DNA of 64,000 nt from Caprimulgus europaeus (taxonomy: Eukaryota; Chordata; Aves; Caprimulgiformes; Caprimulgidae). The position numbers were made by a program, and so were the translations under genes. Shown piece by piece: positions 15,001 to 24,400 of this stretch; the stretch's first letter is position 1; the number at the start of each line of letters is the position of its first letter. The DNA lies in assembly GCA_907165065.1 (NCBI GenBank), contig OU015524.1, positions 26,396,295 to 26,460,294 of the forward strand, in the 5' to 3' direction. Under the pieces are notes generated by a model that ran no database searches, was not told the origin of the DNA, and saw nothing but the letters and a program-made list of their open reading frames with translations.

Positions 15001-16247
15001 AAATAATGTGACGTGAAACTATATTGTCTTTAACTGCTACCAAGGAGTTAGGAAGGGAATAAGATCTTTAGTTTTAAAAAAACAAAAGTGCCTTTAAAAA
15101 TCTCTACGTGCAGTTTATACAGAGTGACAGTAGGTGAGAATTGGAAAAGCAGCATCTATGGAAATATGAGAAATTATTCACCTAAAAATCAATACCTAAA
15201 ATCTTCTCTGTGTTTCTCTAGAGTACGAGAATGTCAGGTGCTATTTTTAGCTGGAAAAACAAAGGGCTGCTTTTATCCTCCTCCTTATCTCGATGACTAT
15301 GGAGAGACAGACCAGGGACTCAGGTAAGTATTTAAAAATATGTACCTTTTAAAGACAGGAATTCTGAAACTATCTGGTTTGTAAAATACACTTTCTAGGT
15401 TTCCGTTTTATTTTAATTATATAGGCAATATTATAATGTGACGTTGTTGCATCTCATATCTTCAAACATTTTAATGCTAATATGTGTTTTTTAAGTTAAA
15501 AATGTTTAATGGAATATCTTTCCTAGGTTATAAACAGTTGTCTTAAGGTGTAAAAACTTAAATCTTTTTAGCATCTTTGAAGTTGCCTTGAAACCAGGGC
15601 TGAAAATGTTATTTATATATACTGCGGGTTTTTTTGCATAATCTGTGTTAATTTAATACCATGTGAAAATGCTACGAGATTATTTTATTTAATGTGGTAG
15701 TTCTTTGTCCTAACTCCTTTCTCTGCTTCTTATGAGAATAGTTTGGGAACTCAATATTGTTAATGCTTGCTACTTCTGAAACTGGTCAAAATCATAGAAT
15801 ATGAGCTGGTTCAGCATGGAAAGATTGCTGAAAACCTACATTCAGACTTCAGTGCACTGTACGTGAGATTCCCAAAGGCTGGAGGGAACTGTTGAGCAGT
15901 AAGGGTGGGGGACCAGACAAGGTGGCACTCCAGTTTACTAATCAAAATACCTATTGATTTGTTCTGACAAGAGAATAATGTTAAAGGGTTATCTAAATAT
16001 TTTAATATTTTAAGAGGTTATCTAATATTTAATGTGTTGCACCTGAGTTTTTGTTCTTAGTTTGCAGTGTTTTATCATTCCTGATACATATTATCTCCTT
16101 TTCAGACGTGGGAATCCCTTACATCTGTGCAAAGAAAGATTTAAAAAGATTCAGAAACTCTGGCAGCAGCACAGCATCACAGAGGAAATTGGACATGCAC
16201 AAGAAGCAAATCAGACACTAGTTGGCATTGATTGGCAGCATTTATAA
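1..16247 (+). CDS. UBR2: UBR2, E3 ubiquitin-protein ligase (3' part, 19 exons, gene-level entry)
   Basis: RING-type E3 ligase of the N-degron pathway: it recognises destabilising N-terminal residues and works with RAD6-type E2 enzymes (UBE2A/UBE2B) in cytosol and nucleus, with a known role in male meiosis. The substrate-binding UBR box lies upstream of this window. Joining 19 exons with GT-AG boundaries gives 2067 nt, exactly 688 codons plus stop, which closely matches the C-terminal part of vertebrate UBR2 (about 1755 residues in mammals). Counting from the first codon here, RING ligands are C45/C48, the C98-C105-H107-H110-H112-C113 region, and C147/C150. A second Cys/His cluster (C552, C566, C569, C574, C579, C580, C592, H595, C599) marks the C-terminal domain. 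The protein ends in WQHL. UBR1 is the closest paralogue, but residue-level agreement favours UBR2, and PRPH2 downstream supports this. No frameshift or internal stop was found. Confidence 0.96.
725..924 (+). CDS. UBR2: UBR2 exon b (first half of RING)
   Basis: Acceptor TTTTCTAG and donor GTAAGT flank the exon. It encodes local residues 18-84, including the first zinc pair in the motif [10 protein letters not shown] (C45, C48) and the helix-forming stretch containing RAMVLAAF. Confidence 0.95.
1793..1886 (+). CDS. UBR2: UBR2 exon c (central RING ligands)
   Basis: Acceptor AAATACAG, donor GTAAAA. It encodes local residues 85-115 with the C-x6-C-G-H-x2-H-x-H-C arrangement ([17 protein letters not shown]), the core of the RING-H2 finger. 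Confidence 0.95.
1887..3336 (+). other. UBR2 intron between exons c and d
   Basis: 1450 nt of AT-rich intron. Reading frames of about 70-117 codons occur here on both strands, but none resembles a known protein and none has plausible splice support. No repeat family recognised. Confidence 0.7.
3337..3498 (+). CDS. UBR2: UBR2 exon d (last RING cysteine pair)
   Basis: Acceptor TTTTCAAAAG, donor GTCTGT. It encodes local residues 116-169: a basic helix ([13 protein letters not shown]), then [11 protein letters not shown] with the last RING pair C147/C150. Confidence 0.95.
3868..3965 (+). CDS. UBR2: UBR2 exon e
   Basis: Acceptor GGACAG, donor GTAAGT. It encodes local residues 170-202 with the conserved stretch [14 protein letters not shown]1 element begins only about 36 nt after this donor. 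Confidence 0.93.
4001..4378 (-). mobile_element. CR1 LINE fragment (3' end), minus orientation
   Basis: The plus strand starts with a copy of the CATAGAAT repeat, the reverse complement of the ATTCTATG repeats that end CR1 elements. It continues through recognisable antisense CR1 3' sequence (GACCTTTAAGATTATCAAGG, CTGGGCAGCCTGTTCCAATG, CTCCCCTGAGCCTCCTTTTC). The element is 5'-truncated, contains only 3'UTR-proximal sequence, and lies in a UBR2 intron in antisense orientation. Short reading frames within it are not genes. Confidence 0.9.
4541..4613 (+). CDS. UBR2: UBR2 exon f
   Basis: Acceptor TTTGTACAG, donor GTATGT. It encodes local residues 203-226, including [14 protein letters not shown]. 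The first half is polar and is the less conserved linker of the protein. Confidence 0.93.
5430..5578 (+). CDS. UBR2: UBR2 exon g
   Basis: Acceptor TTGTTTCAG, donor GTACTA. It encodes local residues 227-276, including [19 protein letters not shown] and [11 protein letters not shown], strongly conserved in UBR2. Confidence 0.95.
5674..5729 (+). CDS. UBR2: UBR2 exon h
   Basis: A T-rich tract ending TTTTTTCAG precedes it and the donor is GTAAGG. This 56-nt exon encodes local residues 277-295 ([19 protein letters not shown]) and ends in phase 0. Confidence 0.94.
6165..6261 (+). CDS. UBR2: UBR2 exon i
   Basis: Acceptor TTTTTAAAG, donor GTAAGT. It encodes local residues 296-327, including [11 protein letters not shown] and VQGHFC. 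Confidence 0.94.
6262..8377 (+). other. Longest UBR2 intron in the window
   Basis: 2116 nt of AT-rich intron between exons i and j. I see no coding segment, RNA gene or recognisable repeat. Confidence 0.7.
8378..8445 (+). CDS. UBR2: UBR2 exon j
   Basis: Acceptor AATACTCAG, donor GTAAGT. It encodes local residues 328-350, ending [13 protein letters not shown]. The preceding intron is the longest UBR2 intron in the window (2116 nt). Confidence 0.94.
8676..8790. repeat. A/C-rich low-complexity tract
   Basis: The plus strand is nearly free of T for about 100 nt (runs of A with CAAA, CCCC and ACCC). It lies within the UBR2 intron before exon k. It could be a degraded simple repeat or an old A-rich retroposon tail. 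Confidence 0.6.
8950..9085 (+). CDS. UBR2: UBR2 exon k
   Basis: Acceptor TTTTACAG, donor GTAATG. It encodes local residues 351-395, a hydrophobic segment with [21 protein letters not shown] and VQILL. Confidence 0.95.
9703..9793 (+). CDS. UBR2: UBR2 exon l
   Basis: Acceptor TTCTTCAG, donor GTAAAA. It encodes local residues 396-425: an acidic stretch ([17 protein letters not shown]) followed by LTLYKFL. This is one of the more variable parts of the protein. Confidence 0.93.
10335..10465 (+). CDS. UBR2: UBR2 exon m
   Basis: Acceptor ATTCTCAAG (short pyrimidine tract), donor GTACTG. It encodes local residues 426-469, including [18 protein letters not shown] and FFHYLNGVP. The first T completes a split serine codon, which fixes the boundary. 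Confidence 0.93.
10466..12094 (+). other. UBR2 intron between exons m and n
   Basis: 1629 nt. A moderately GC-rich segment around 11210-11640 carries several overlapping short reading frames on both strands with no recognisable protein. Otherwise nothing seen. Confidence 0.6.
12095..12203 (+). CDS. UBR2: UBR2 exon n
   Basis: A long T tract then ACAG precedes it, and the donor is GTAAGT. It encodes local residues 470-505, including [15 protein letters not shown] and CLFQENSE. Confidence 0.94.
12456..12512 (+). CDS. UBR2: UBR2 exon o
   Basis: Acceptor CTTTCTTACAG, donor GTAAAC. This 57-nt exon encodes local residues 506-524, including [11 protein letters not shown]. Confidence 0.93.
12513..13996 (+). 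other. UBR2 intron between exons o and p
   Basis: 1484 nt of AT-rich intron. No gene or repeat family recognised. Confidence 0.65.
13997..14074 (+). CDS. UBR2: UBR2 exon p
   Basis: Acceptor TTTCTTCTAG, donor GTAAGT. It encodes local residues 525-550, including [14 protein letters not shown] and LINQASNF. Confidence 0.94.
14364..14534 (+). CDS. UBR2: UBR2 exon q (C-terminal Cys-rich cluster)
   Basis: Acceptor CAACAAAAG, donor GTAAGG. It encodes local residues 551-607. It contains [22 protein letters not shown] and GSGVGIFLR, a Cys/His set typical of a structural zinc site in the C-terminal domain of the UBR1/UBR2 family. Confidence 0.95.
15222..15323 (+). CDS. UBR2: UBR2 exon r
   Basis: Acceptor GTTTCTCTAG, donor GTAAGT. 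It encodes local residues 608-641, including [17 protein letters not shown] and [14 protein letters not shown]. Confidence 0.95.
15789..15890 (-). mobile_element. Possible eroded CR1 3' end
   Basis: AATCATAGAAT followed by a sequence loosely like the antisense CR1 3' end (TGGTTCAGCATGGAAAGA). It is short and diverged, so this is tentative. Confidence 0.35.
16106..16247 (+). CDS. UBR2: UBR2 terminal coding exon s
   Basis: Acceptor CTCCTTTTCAG. It encodes local residues 642-688, including [16 protein letters not shown] and [17 protein letters not shown], then stop TAA at 16245-16247. Confidence 0.96.
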
Positions 16248-18353
16248 TGGTTATCTGCTGAAGACTGGAACTCTGTTAAGATTTTTGTAACTCAGTAAGC
16301 TTTTCAAAGGATTAGGAAAAAAAGTCTGAGGAAAAAAAAACAACAAACCAACAAACCAAACCCAGTCCTGTTATTGAATCTTTGTTTTACAATGTATTTC
16401 ATAAAGATACCAGTTAACATTAATCAAGTAAACTTCTTTCTATGTAAGCAGGTTTTATTAGTCATATAATTTGCACTGTGCTTCCTTCACAGAAATGTCT
16501 TGGGTTATAAACCTGGGCAAATGAACTTGAGTTTCTGATAAAAAAAGAATGACTCTTTTTGGAAGTCTGACTATGATTTTTTTTTCTTATAAACTGCAAG
16601 AGAAAAAGACTGCTGAAACAGAAACTAGATAGAGCACAATTATGGATTGTGTTTTGCCCCTTGCTAGTAATCTGAGCCGTCTTATTTATTATTCTGCATT
16701 TTAATACTTAAGCTGTGTGTACACGCAATGGAATGAAGTAAGGAAGCAAATAATGTAGCAAATGGATGTTTCTGTCTGCATCAGTGGATAATTCACTTTC
16801 ACTTGGTGTATCTAAAATGATTTTGTCATTTGTACTCTTGCAGCTTTCTTGCTTCCAGTTGTTTTTTAACTAAAAAAACCTAACACTAGATTTACAAGTA
16901 AAATAATTTAATTTAAAGCTTTTTCCAGAGCATTGCACTCCTTAGAATCATGTAGTTTGTAATTTGAATTTAGCTGGGAAACCCTTTCACTTTCAATTAT
17001 GTGGTTGGTATTGGTATTCAAGGGTTGACATTACGCTTTAGAAGGTATTTTAAGATAATGACAATTTGTAAAATGTCACAAAAGCTAATTTAATGTTAAT
17101 TTGCAGAAGCACAGAGAATATTTTCTTCCTTTCTTGTTAACAGTCAACTTTTAAGGTGCAAATGCCATCTCCTTGTTGCAGACAAACTGAATGGTTTCTT
17201 CTGGCTTTGAAGGGCCACAATCACACTGCCCACATTTTTGCATTGATTCATTTTTTTTTTTCCTGTTGTTTTCATCAAGTATATTTTACTTTTTGGCTTG
17301 ATTTAAAGCTCTGTAAAGATGTTTGCATATAGTATATTTTATAAATATATTCTATAACTGCGCAGATTTGCACTTGATATGAGGGTGCCTGAAGGCAGTG
17401 AGTTTTCTAGCTGTATGTAATTAGACCGCCAAGGTGTCTCTAAAAAGTGACATTATGCTTATTGATTTAAAATAAAATCCATTACCTTTATCTCTCCTAT
17501 CTTCTGGCAAATTAGTAACATCTTAATTTACGTAGTTCTGTTTCCTTAATAATCTGTGATTCTTTTAGTTAAATCTTACTTTCTGACTAGGTCTTCAGCC
17601 CAGATAAGCAATCCCTTTACTGTCTGCTGTGTCTCCAGTTACACTTGGTCTGACTGAATTGTCTATTTTTACAGATTTAACGCTTCAGATAAATTTTGTA
17701 TATTCATGGTGTACAGGACAATTTTTCAAACATTCAGTAACAGTATTGAGTGAAGATGTGAAATATGAAATAAAGAAACTTGGCCAATGTTGATTTCCTT
17801 TTCTTAAAAACAGTACAGACTACTCGTCTCTGCTACCTGTTGTAGTTCTCACCGTTTGTATATTACTGTCACTTTTTATGAAGAGACAGGCAGAAACTGT
17901 GGGGAAAAATGACATTGATGATTCACCTCTGCCTTCCCCTACTTAAGCTGGTTGATATTTCAACAATTTTTTGTGCATGGTACTTGAAAATCACACTTTT
18001 TGGTGATGTTACTATTCCTTTGCAAAGAATCTTGTTTATTAAGTCGTGTGCCACAGTTTCAAGTAACGTGTAACTCCACTGAAAAGCTTTTTTCCTGTAA
18101 GCAAAATATTGAAAAGCTAATTGATAATACTGACAGATTTCTCTGTGCAAAGCAAAACTGACAGCAAGAAGAATATTTTTTTTCCTCTGGGATCAGAGTT
18201 AGAGACTGCAAACTTGAATAGATTGGTAAAATTATGACCACAAATAATTGCAAAGTGCACAATTTGTCATTTTTTGCAAGTTTAGCCATTCTTTACTCAA
18301 GACTTCTATTTTCTGATTTGGTTTGCATGCATTTATATTAATGTAGAAATATT

Positions 18354-18371
18354 TATATATATATATATATA
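18354..18371. repeat. (TA)n microsatellite
   Basis: Uninterrupted alternating TA of about 18 nt near the inferred end of the UBR2 3'UTR. Confidence 0.85.
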
Positions 18372-18406
18372 AAATGTTGTTTCAGTATCAGGGAAATAAT
18401 ATCTGT

Positions 18407-18412
18407 AATAAA
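18407..18412 (+). terminator. Candidate UBR2 polyadenylation signal
   Basis: Canonical AATAAA, followed within about 60 nt by GT-rich sequence (TATTATGTGTTTGG) that could act as the downstream element. AATAAA at 17471 and 17769 are alternatives giving shorter 3'UTRs. Confidence 0.4.
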
Positions 18413-18430
18413 TTGGCTATAACTTTAATA

Positions 18431-21400
18431 TTTGCAGATGACGTGTGCAATCTACTATGTATTATGTGTTTGGGGGGAGAAAAAAACAACAAACCACAAA
18501 ATCCCCAAACCAGAAAACATCACAACAGAAAACAAAGCTGAAAGCATCGAGTAAATGCTTTTGGTGTTGGCATTAAATAAGTTTTTTTTTAAATGTTTTT
18601 AGGATTTTGCTGAGCTTGTTCCTTCAACTGTGTCACCTTGTTAATCACAAGCTAATAGAAATACCTGGATGTGCAACATCTGCAATTCCCTGGCTAAAAT
18701 GTAAGATGATTATATTATTAGTGTCATTTGCTTCAGTCAGCTAAACCTTTCTTGACCTCTACCAAAAAGTCTAATCGCCTTTTTAAAGGACTGTAAATTG
18801 TATTTTGTAAAGGGATGAGGGTTGAGGTTCTCATGAGTAATGTTTTTTTCACTCTGTTCATACTTCAGGATAACAATTTGTTCTCTCCCCAAGCTGCTGT
18901 AGCAGGCTCTCTTTCTTACTCTACAAGTGTGGCCACACAGACCTTTTCCTCTTTTATTTCTGTTGTGAAGCCTTGCCAGCTCGCAGGCTCCAGCCTGGCA
19001 TCTGATTTAAGTGCATTTTATTTTATGCTAAATGGCTTGGTGGTTTGTTGAGAAGCTACATAACTGTGATCATTTTCTCTGTGGCCTGAATGTGTAGAGG
19101 AGAAGCTGAATGCTTGGCTTGCTGTGAAAGTACCTTCAGCACAAAATCCCAGCTATTTTCCTTTCTGGAACATTAAATTGCATCTCAAATCTCTTCACAG
19201 TAGAGTCCTGTTATGATCCGAGTATGCAGTCTGCCTCCCTTCTGCCCTGGACTCCTCTGCCCCTTTCTAGGAATTGCCTTTGGCAAGAAGTAGTGGCTCT
19301 GTATTGCCATCCCACCATTGAGATTATTGATTATTGAGTTAAATATGACAGTATTAAACAGTTTTGGCTTGAATATGAGCCCGTGGGGGTTGCCTCTTGT
19401 AGCTGGTTGGTGTCCAACTCTTCACTGCTGCCGTGAAAATCCAGCCAGGTTTCTGTCTACCTTGTAGTCTACTCTGCATCTCCCCAGACTGGTTACAAGG
19501 ATGCTGTCTGAAATCATACTGAAAGTTTTTCTGAAGCAAGACGTCTACTCTACAGAGAAAGTGGTTTTACAGCAACTTTAATTTACGAAGAAGCAAAAGA
19601 GTAACAGGCTCTTAAACCAACCCAACATCTGAATGGTTTTGTGTATGGCCAGGATAGGGAGGCTCTCTCTGATGATAGCAAGAGATACTGGGTTGATCTT
19701 TGTGTGGCTTCTACGGGTATTCTGATCTTCATATTCTCATATTGCAATCTGCTGTGCTTTTGGCGAGCCAGGACAGTTACCTGGCCAATCTTGCATCTTA
19801 GTGGGAATGGGATGGTGCCCTTCGTATCTTCACTGCCATTACAGGAAAACTTTCTTAGGGACGCATCCACTTCTCTACCATTGGCTGTTGAGTTCCTCAG
19901 CGTCTCGTGGCGAGTGTCCCAGAGTCCTACTTGACCCTGTATGGAGAAGGTTGGAGACTTCATGGGAACAACACTGGATGCAGTTATTATCAAGGCTTGC
20001 CTTCTGCAGGAATGCTTCCAGGCACTGAAGGAGTGACAGCAGCCAGGAGGGAGCCTGCCACCCACAGCTCTCCATACACAGCTAACATGTCACCATCTGA
20101 CCGTCTGCTTTGTCTGGGTAACTGGTTCAGGTTGTGGTACTGCTTCAGCATACCCTCAGCATAAAGTCATAGGGTCAGGCACACAGAAAGGTTTCTTGCC
20201 AGTGATGGCAGGTCTTACAGATGAGTTGTCTGTAGGGAAATGTCTCCCCTTACCATGAATTCTATATTTTTTTCCCTTATTTTGGATTTGTATATTTAGA
20301 AGAATGGAAAGGAATAGAATTGGCTTCTCCTTTTGTGCTATGTTCAAGCAAAGGTGGAAAGAGTCCCACAGTAAGAACATGGAAAATGGGTATTGCCGAG
20401 GCAAAAAAGACTCATCATTTTAGTGCCTGATGAAAGTTGTGCCTGTGTGTGTATAGCACATCTTAATCTCCAGTTGCTGATAACTTCTAGTTACCAGTAA
20501 GTGGCTTCAGCTTGGAGTGCCGGTTCTTGATATGGGGAACCAGCAGTGACTGATTGAAGGGCATTGCTATCAGCCTGGGGTAACTAAGTAGAGATGCCTG
20601 CTTGGCTGCTGGGACTGCAGGGAGAGCACATGCCACAGGCAGCTCTAGAGTGTGGAGGCATCCCCAGAAGGAGCTGGAGCCTCCCTGCCCTCCTTGCTGC
20701 CAGCCAGCAGTGCCCATGCAGTTTGGGGGTCTGCTGTCATGGAAGCTGGGACTGTTGTGCAAGGGACAGTGAAGAATTTCATGTCATGTGGATGATTGAG
20801 GAGCCCAGGCTTGACTCAGGCTCTTGACCAGTTGGTGCTTGCCCCTAGACGAGGCTCTGGGAGTTCATCCACTGGAAAGCTCTCCAAGGCCTGAATGAAA
20901 GTCCCACAGAGCTGTGCTCTTCAGACTGATAGGGAGATTTTTCCAGTAAGAGGGAGATGGGAGTTTTATTATTACCTTTATTTTATTCAAAGTAGTGATT
21001 CTTGGTTCTATTCTGGGGGAGTCAGCTCGGTGTCTAATTGCTAATGCAGATGTGACTCTTCTGTAACTGTATTAAGCTAGTTTTGTCAATATTATTTTTA
21101 CCTTCTACTGATCAATACATATTTTGTTGAACATGTACCAGGCTGATACAGAACATAAGCTACAGTAAAATAGTTCAGATGTTCACAAAGCAGAATGTGA
21201 CATGTTGAATGTGTGTTGTAACCCCTGGTCATTTAGGGAGTGTTTTGATGCTGTGTTTCATACACCTTATCACTAGCTGGCCCTAAGAAGTGTCCAAGTA
21301 TTTATCGTGGTAGGTGGAAGCCTCGTACTAAAACCTCCTACTGCTTCAGCTTGAGACCTTGTAGAAAAGCATGGTGATTTTATCTTACTTAACTTCTTAA

Positions 21401-24400
21401 GTTTACTATGTCCACTCGCACACTTACACCCACAGGCACAGAGACGTGTGTCCAAGTGGTCTGGCCAGGACTATGTGCCACAGAGAACAGGAGTGGTGAC
21501 TGCCATGTTCTCCCTACGTAACCCTTGGTTGGTGATGGCAAACTGGCTTTTGGAAAGGTTTTTTTTATACCCCTTGGGATTCAGCAGTGACTGTGGTGTC
21601 ATGCTTTGTCTCAGTATCCTGGTACTTCTGCCACCTTTCCCCCTCTCCTGGCATGCAAACATTGGATGCCCAAATCTTGTATCTTTATGTCTTTATGGAG
21701 AGATTTGTTGAACACTCTTCTCGGAGAAAAACGAAGAGGGAGAGCATGAGGAGTTTCTGCAGTGTGCCAGGTGTAGGAGCTAAGAAATGTCAAGTGCTGA
21801 TCTTCGTCTCCATGACTGCAATGATTAAATGTTACTTTTTCAGCAGTTTGTGAATATATATTTTCAGTCGCTTTCCAAACAGCATGAGCTTGGAGGTGGT
21901 AAATTTTCCAGCTTGTTCTTTGTGTAGAATGCTGGAAGGAAAGCCAGGTGGGTCAGCCCCAGGCAGGGTGGGACAGCTGAGCTCAGGTTAGTGATGGCAT
22001 CAGTGCAGACCACTGTGGGATGTCTTACTGACTTGTAAAACCAAGGTGTTGATTTGCAATCCACCACATATTTGAGGAATAACATGTGGAACATATTTCT
22101 GTACTTGTACTACTCTAAACACGGAGGATGCTAACGTGTGTTAATAAATCAGAGAAAAGGTTATATAAAAATAACGGAGGCAAGGAGATCAGCAATATGT
22201 TCACTGATGTAATTCACTGGTGTCCTGTAACTAGAGATGCCTGCATAGAGGGGTAACGTTTGCTCTGCATAAAGACAGCTCCAAGGAGCTTGTGTCTTCT
22301 TGCAGTGATTGTATCAGATTCTTTTGGAAGGAATGTGTGATTCGGCACAAAGTACACTAGGAAAAAAAAAATCTGCAGGAATTGTTGGGCATCCACTTAA
22401 TGCTGTTGAACTAGTCAGGCATCTCCTCTGCGTATTTTAAATCTTCCCATGTCAAGCTTTGGTAATTCATAAAATCCTGTAGTAGCTGAAAGCTCAGAAG
22501 ATTGCATGAACAAAGTAATTTATTGTTTTCTTTTTCTATATACTCAGTGCAGGCTTTAAGCTCCCCTCTGTCTTTACTATCAGCTTGAACAGGATGGAGC
22601 TGAAAATAAGAAATTTTTAATGTTTTTTTTTTTAATGGAGAGATAAATCCTGTGATAGCAACATGTATGGCACTCAGCATGCAGAAGCACACAGCGCTCA
22701 GCTGGAAGGCTGGGTGTGACGACTGTTGATATCAACATATGTGAGATATTTAAATAAAACACTTTAGTGTGTGTAGCATTTCAAATGGTTGGGCAGGTGT
22801 GGAATAGAGGTTATGCAGGTGTTGAAAGGTGTCATGTCCATCTAAGACACCAGACCCAAGAACAAATGTGGTTGCTTCATTGCACTGGAGTGTAACTAGT
22901 GTGCTGGGAGTGGAAGAAGGATGGGGTTGTTTCCTGCTCTCAGAGCTTCAGGTTCCACCTCTAAGTCTTGAACTGTAGCAGAGACCTAGTTGTGAAATAT
23001 TTGAGAAGGGTATGTGGCACTGGGAATGCACACCTGTGTGAGCAGCTTGCCTGGTTGAGCACCAGCTTGCACAGAGGGAGGGGATAGAAAGTAGTTTTGT
23101 CCCACTGGAGTTGGGGACACGCTGTGGTAGTAATTATTTGAAATCTAGCTATACTATTGTGAGTCTCTTCTTTAATAGAGTGCTTCCTGAAATGAATTTA
23201 ATCTATTTTTAGTATTACTTATTATCTCAAGAATAATCTGAAGTACTCTAATTTTTTAAAAAAACTTAGACAAGTAGAGAATAAATGTAAATTTTAGGAC
23301 CTATTACTCATAAAATTCTGCGATGAAAACAAGAAATGCTGTCATAATTTACTTAATACATAGCTATAGTAATATTTCAGAATTAATGTTACTTCTGCTG
23401 TTGATTAATTTATGTAAATAATGAAAGATTCATTCATATGAACTTGTGAATTCACGTTGTCCTTGATTGTATTTTCTACCCGTGTTTTTTACATTTTTAA
23501 CCTTAGGTCTTATTTGTGTCAGAAGAAATGTGTAAATGGGAAAACTCACACCCACTGGAAAAGGTGTTTGTCTAAGGCAGAGCTGTGTTGGGAAGGCAAA
23601 AAGCAATTGTGAACAGGAGAACTTTGCATTCAGGGACCGCGCAGGTCTTGGAACAGATGAACACAGTGATCGATCTCCTGGCAGTTGATGGCACTGCCTG
23701 GCTGGGCGGTGGGCTTGGTGCATCTCCAGCCGGTGGTTCTCTCATGCTGCTGTTACATTCTGTATCGCCGCGTATTTCAAAGTGCTTTCTACGGTCTTTT
23801 TTCAAGAATCAAACTTCATTTTCACCCTCTTAACAAGACTGTCAGTCTGGGGAATTGTGTGCCTCAGGCTTACTGCCTTCTACACCGCTGCTGGGAGCCA
23901 ACACTTTTTGGTCTCCTCCTTTCACCCCCCGAGCTGGTGTGATGCCTTACCGAGTTCCACGTGCCCACGTGTCCCCATTTCTGATTTGTGATGCTTGTCC
24001 CTGCTTTGCCTGGGAAGCTGATGTAAAATGCATGCATGCTTGGTTGCCTCGTGAAGCGGTGTGACTTCACCAGATGACAGGCTGCAGACCTGCCCTTTGG
24101 TCCTTGTTTTGCCGCGTGTGCCTGGCATACCTGATTCATCCACCACCCTTTGCTCTGAAACAATTTGCTTTGAGAACAAACTCTGTAAATACACCTCATA
24201 ATGAATTTAATAGTTGACTCATGTTTATGGACTACCCTTCTTTTATTAGTAGGAACGGGTTAACCAGGCAAGATTTGTTCTGTGTGTGTTGCTTTAGAAG
24301 GGGCGGGTGGGATGGGAGGTGGGAGCCCTGCTCAGCCCTTCCTCTGGCACCACATGTGAGGGGGAGGCTGCAAATCAGGGGTGCGCCCCCCAGGGAAGGG

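Larger units (their letters stand above)
16248..18430 (+). other. UBR2: Probable UBR2 3'UTR
   Basis: AT-rich noncoding sequence directly follows the UBR2 stop. Three AATAAA hexamers lie at 17471-17476, 17769-17774 and 18407-18412. The last would give a 3'UTR of about 2.2 kb, similar to what I recall for mammalian UBR2; the end itself is inferred. A (TA)n tract at 18354-18371 lies just before the last signal. Confidence 0.5.
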
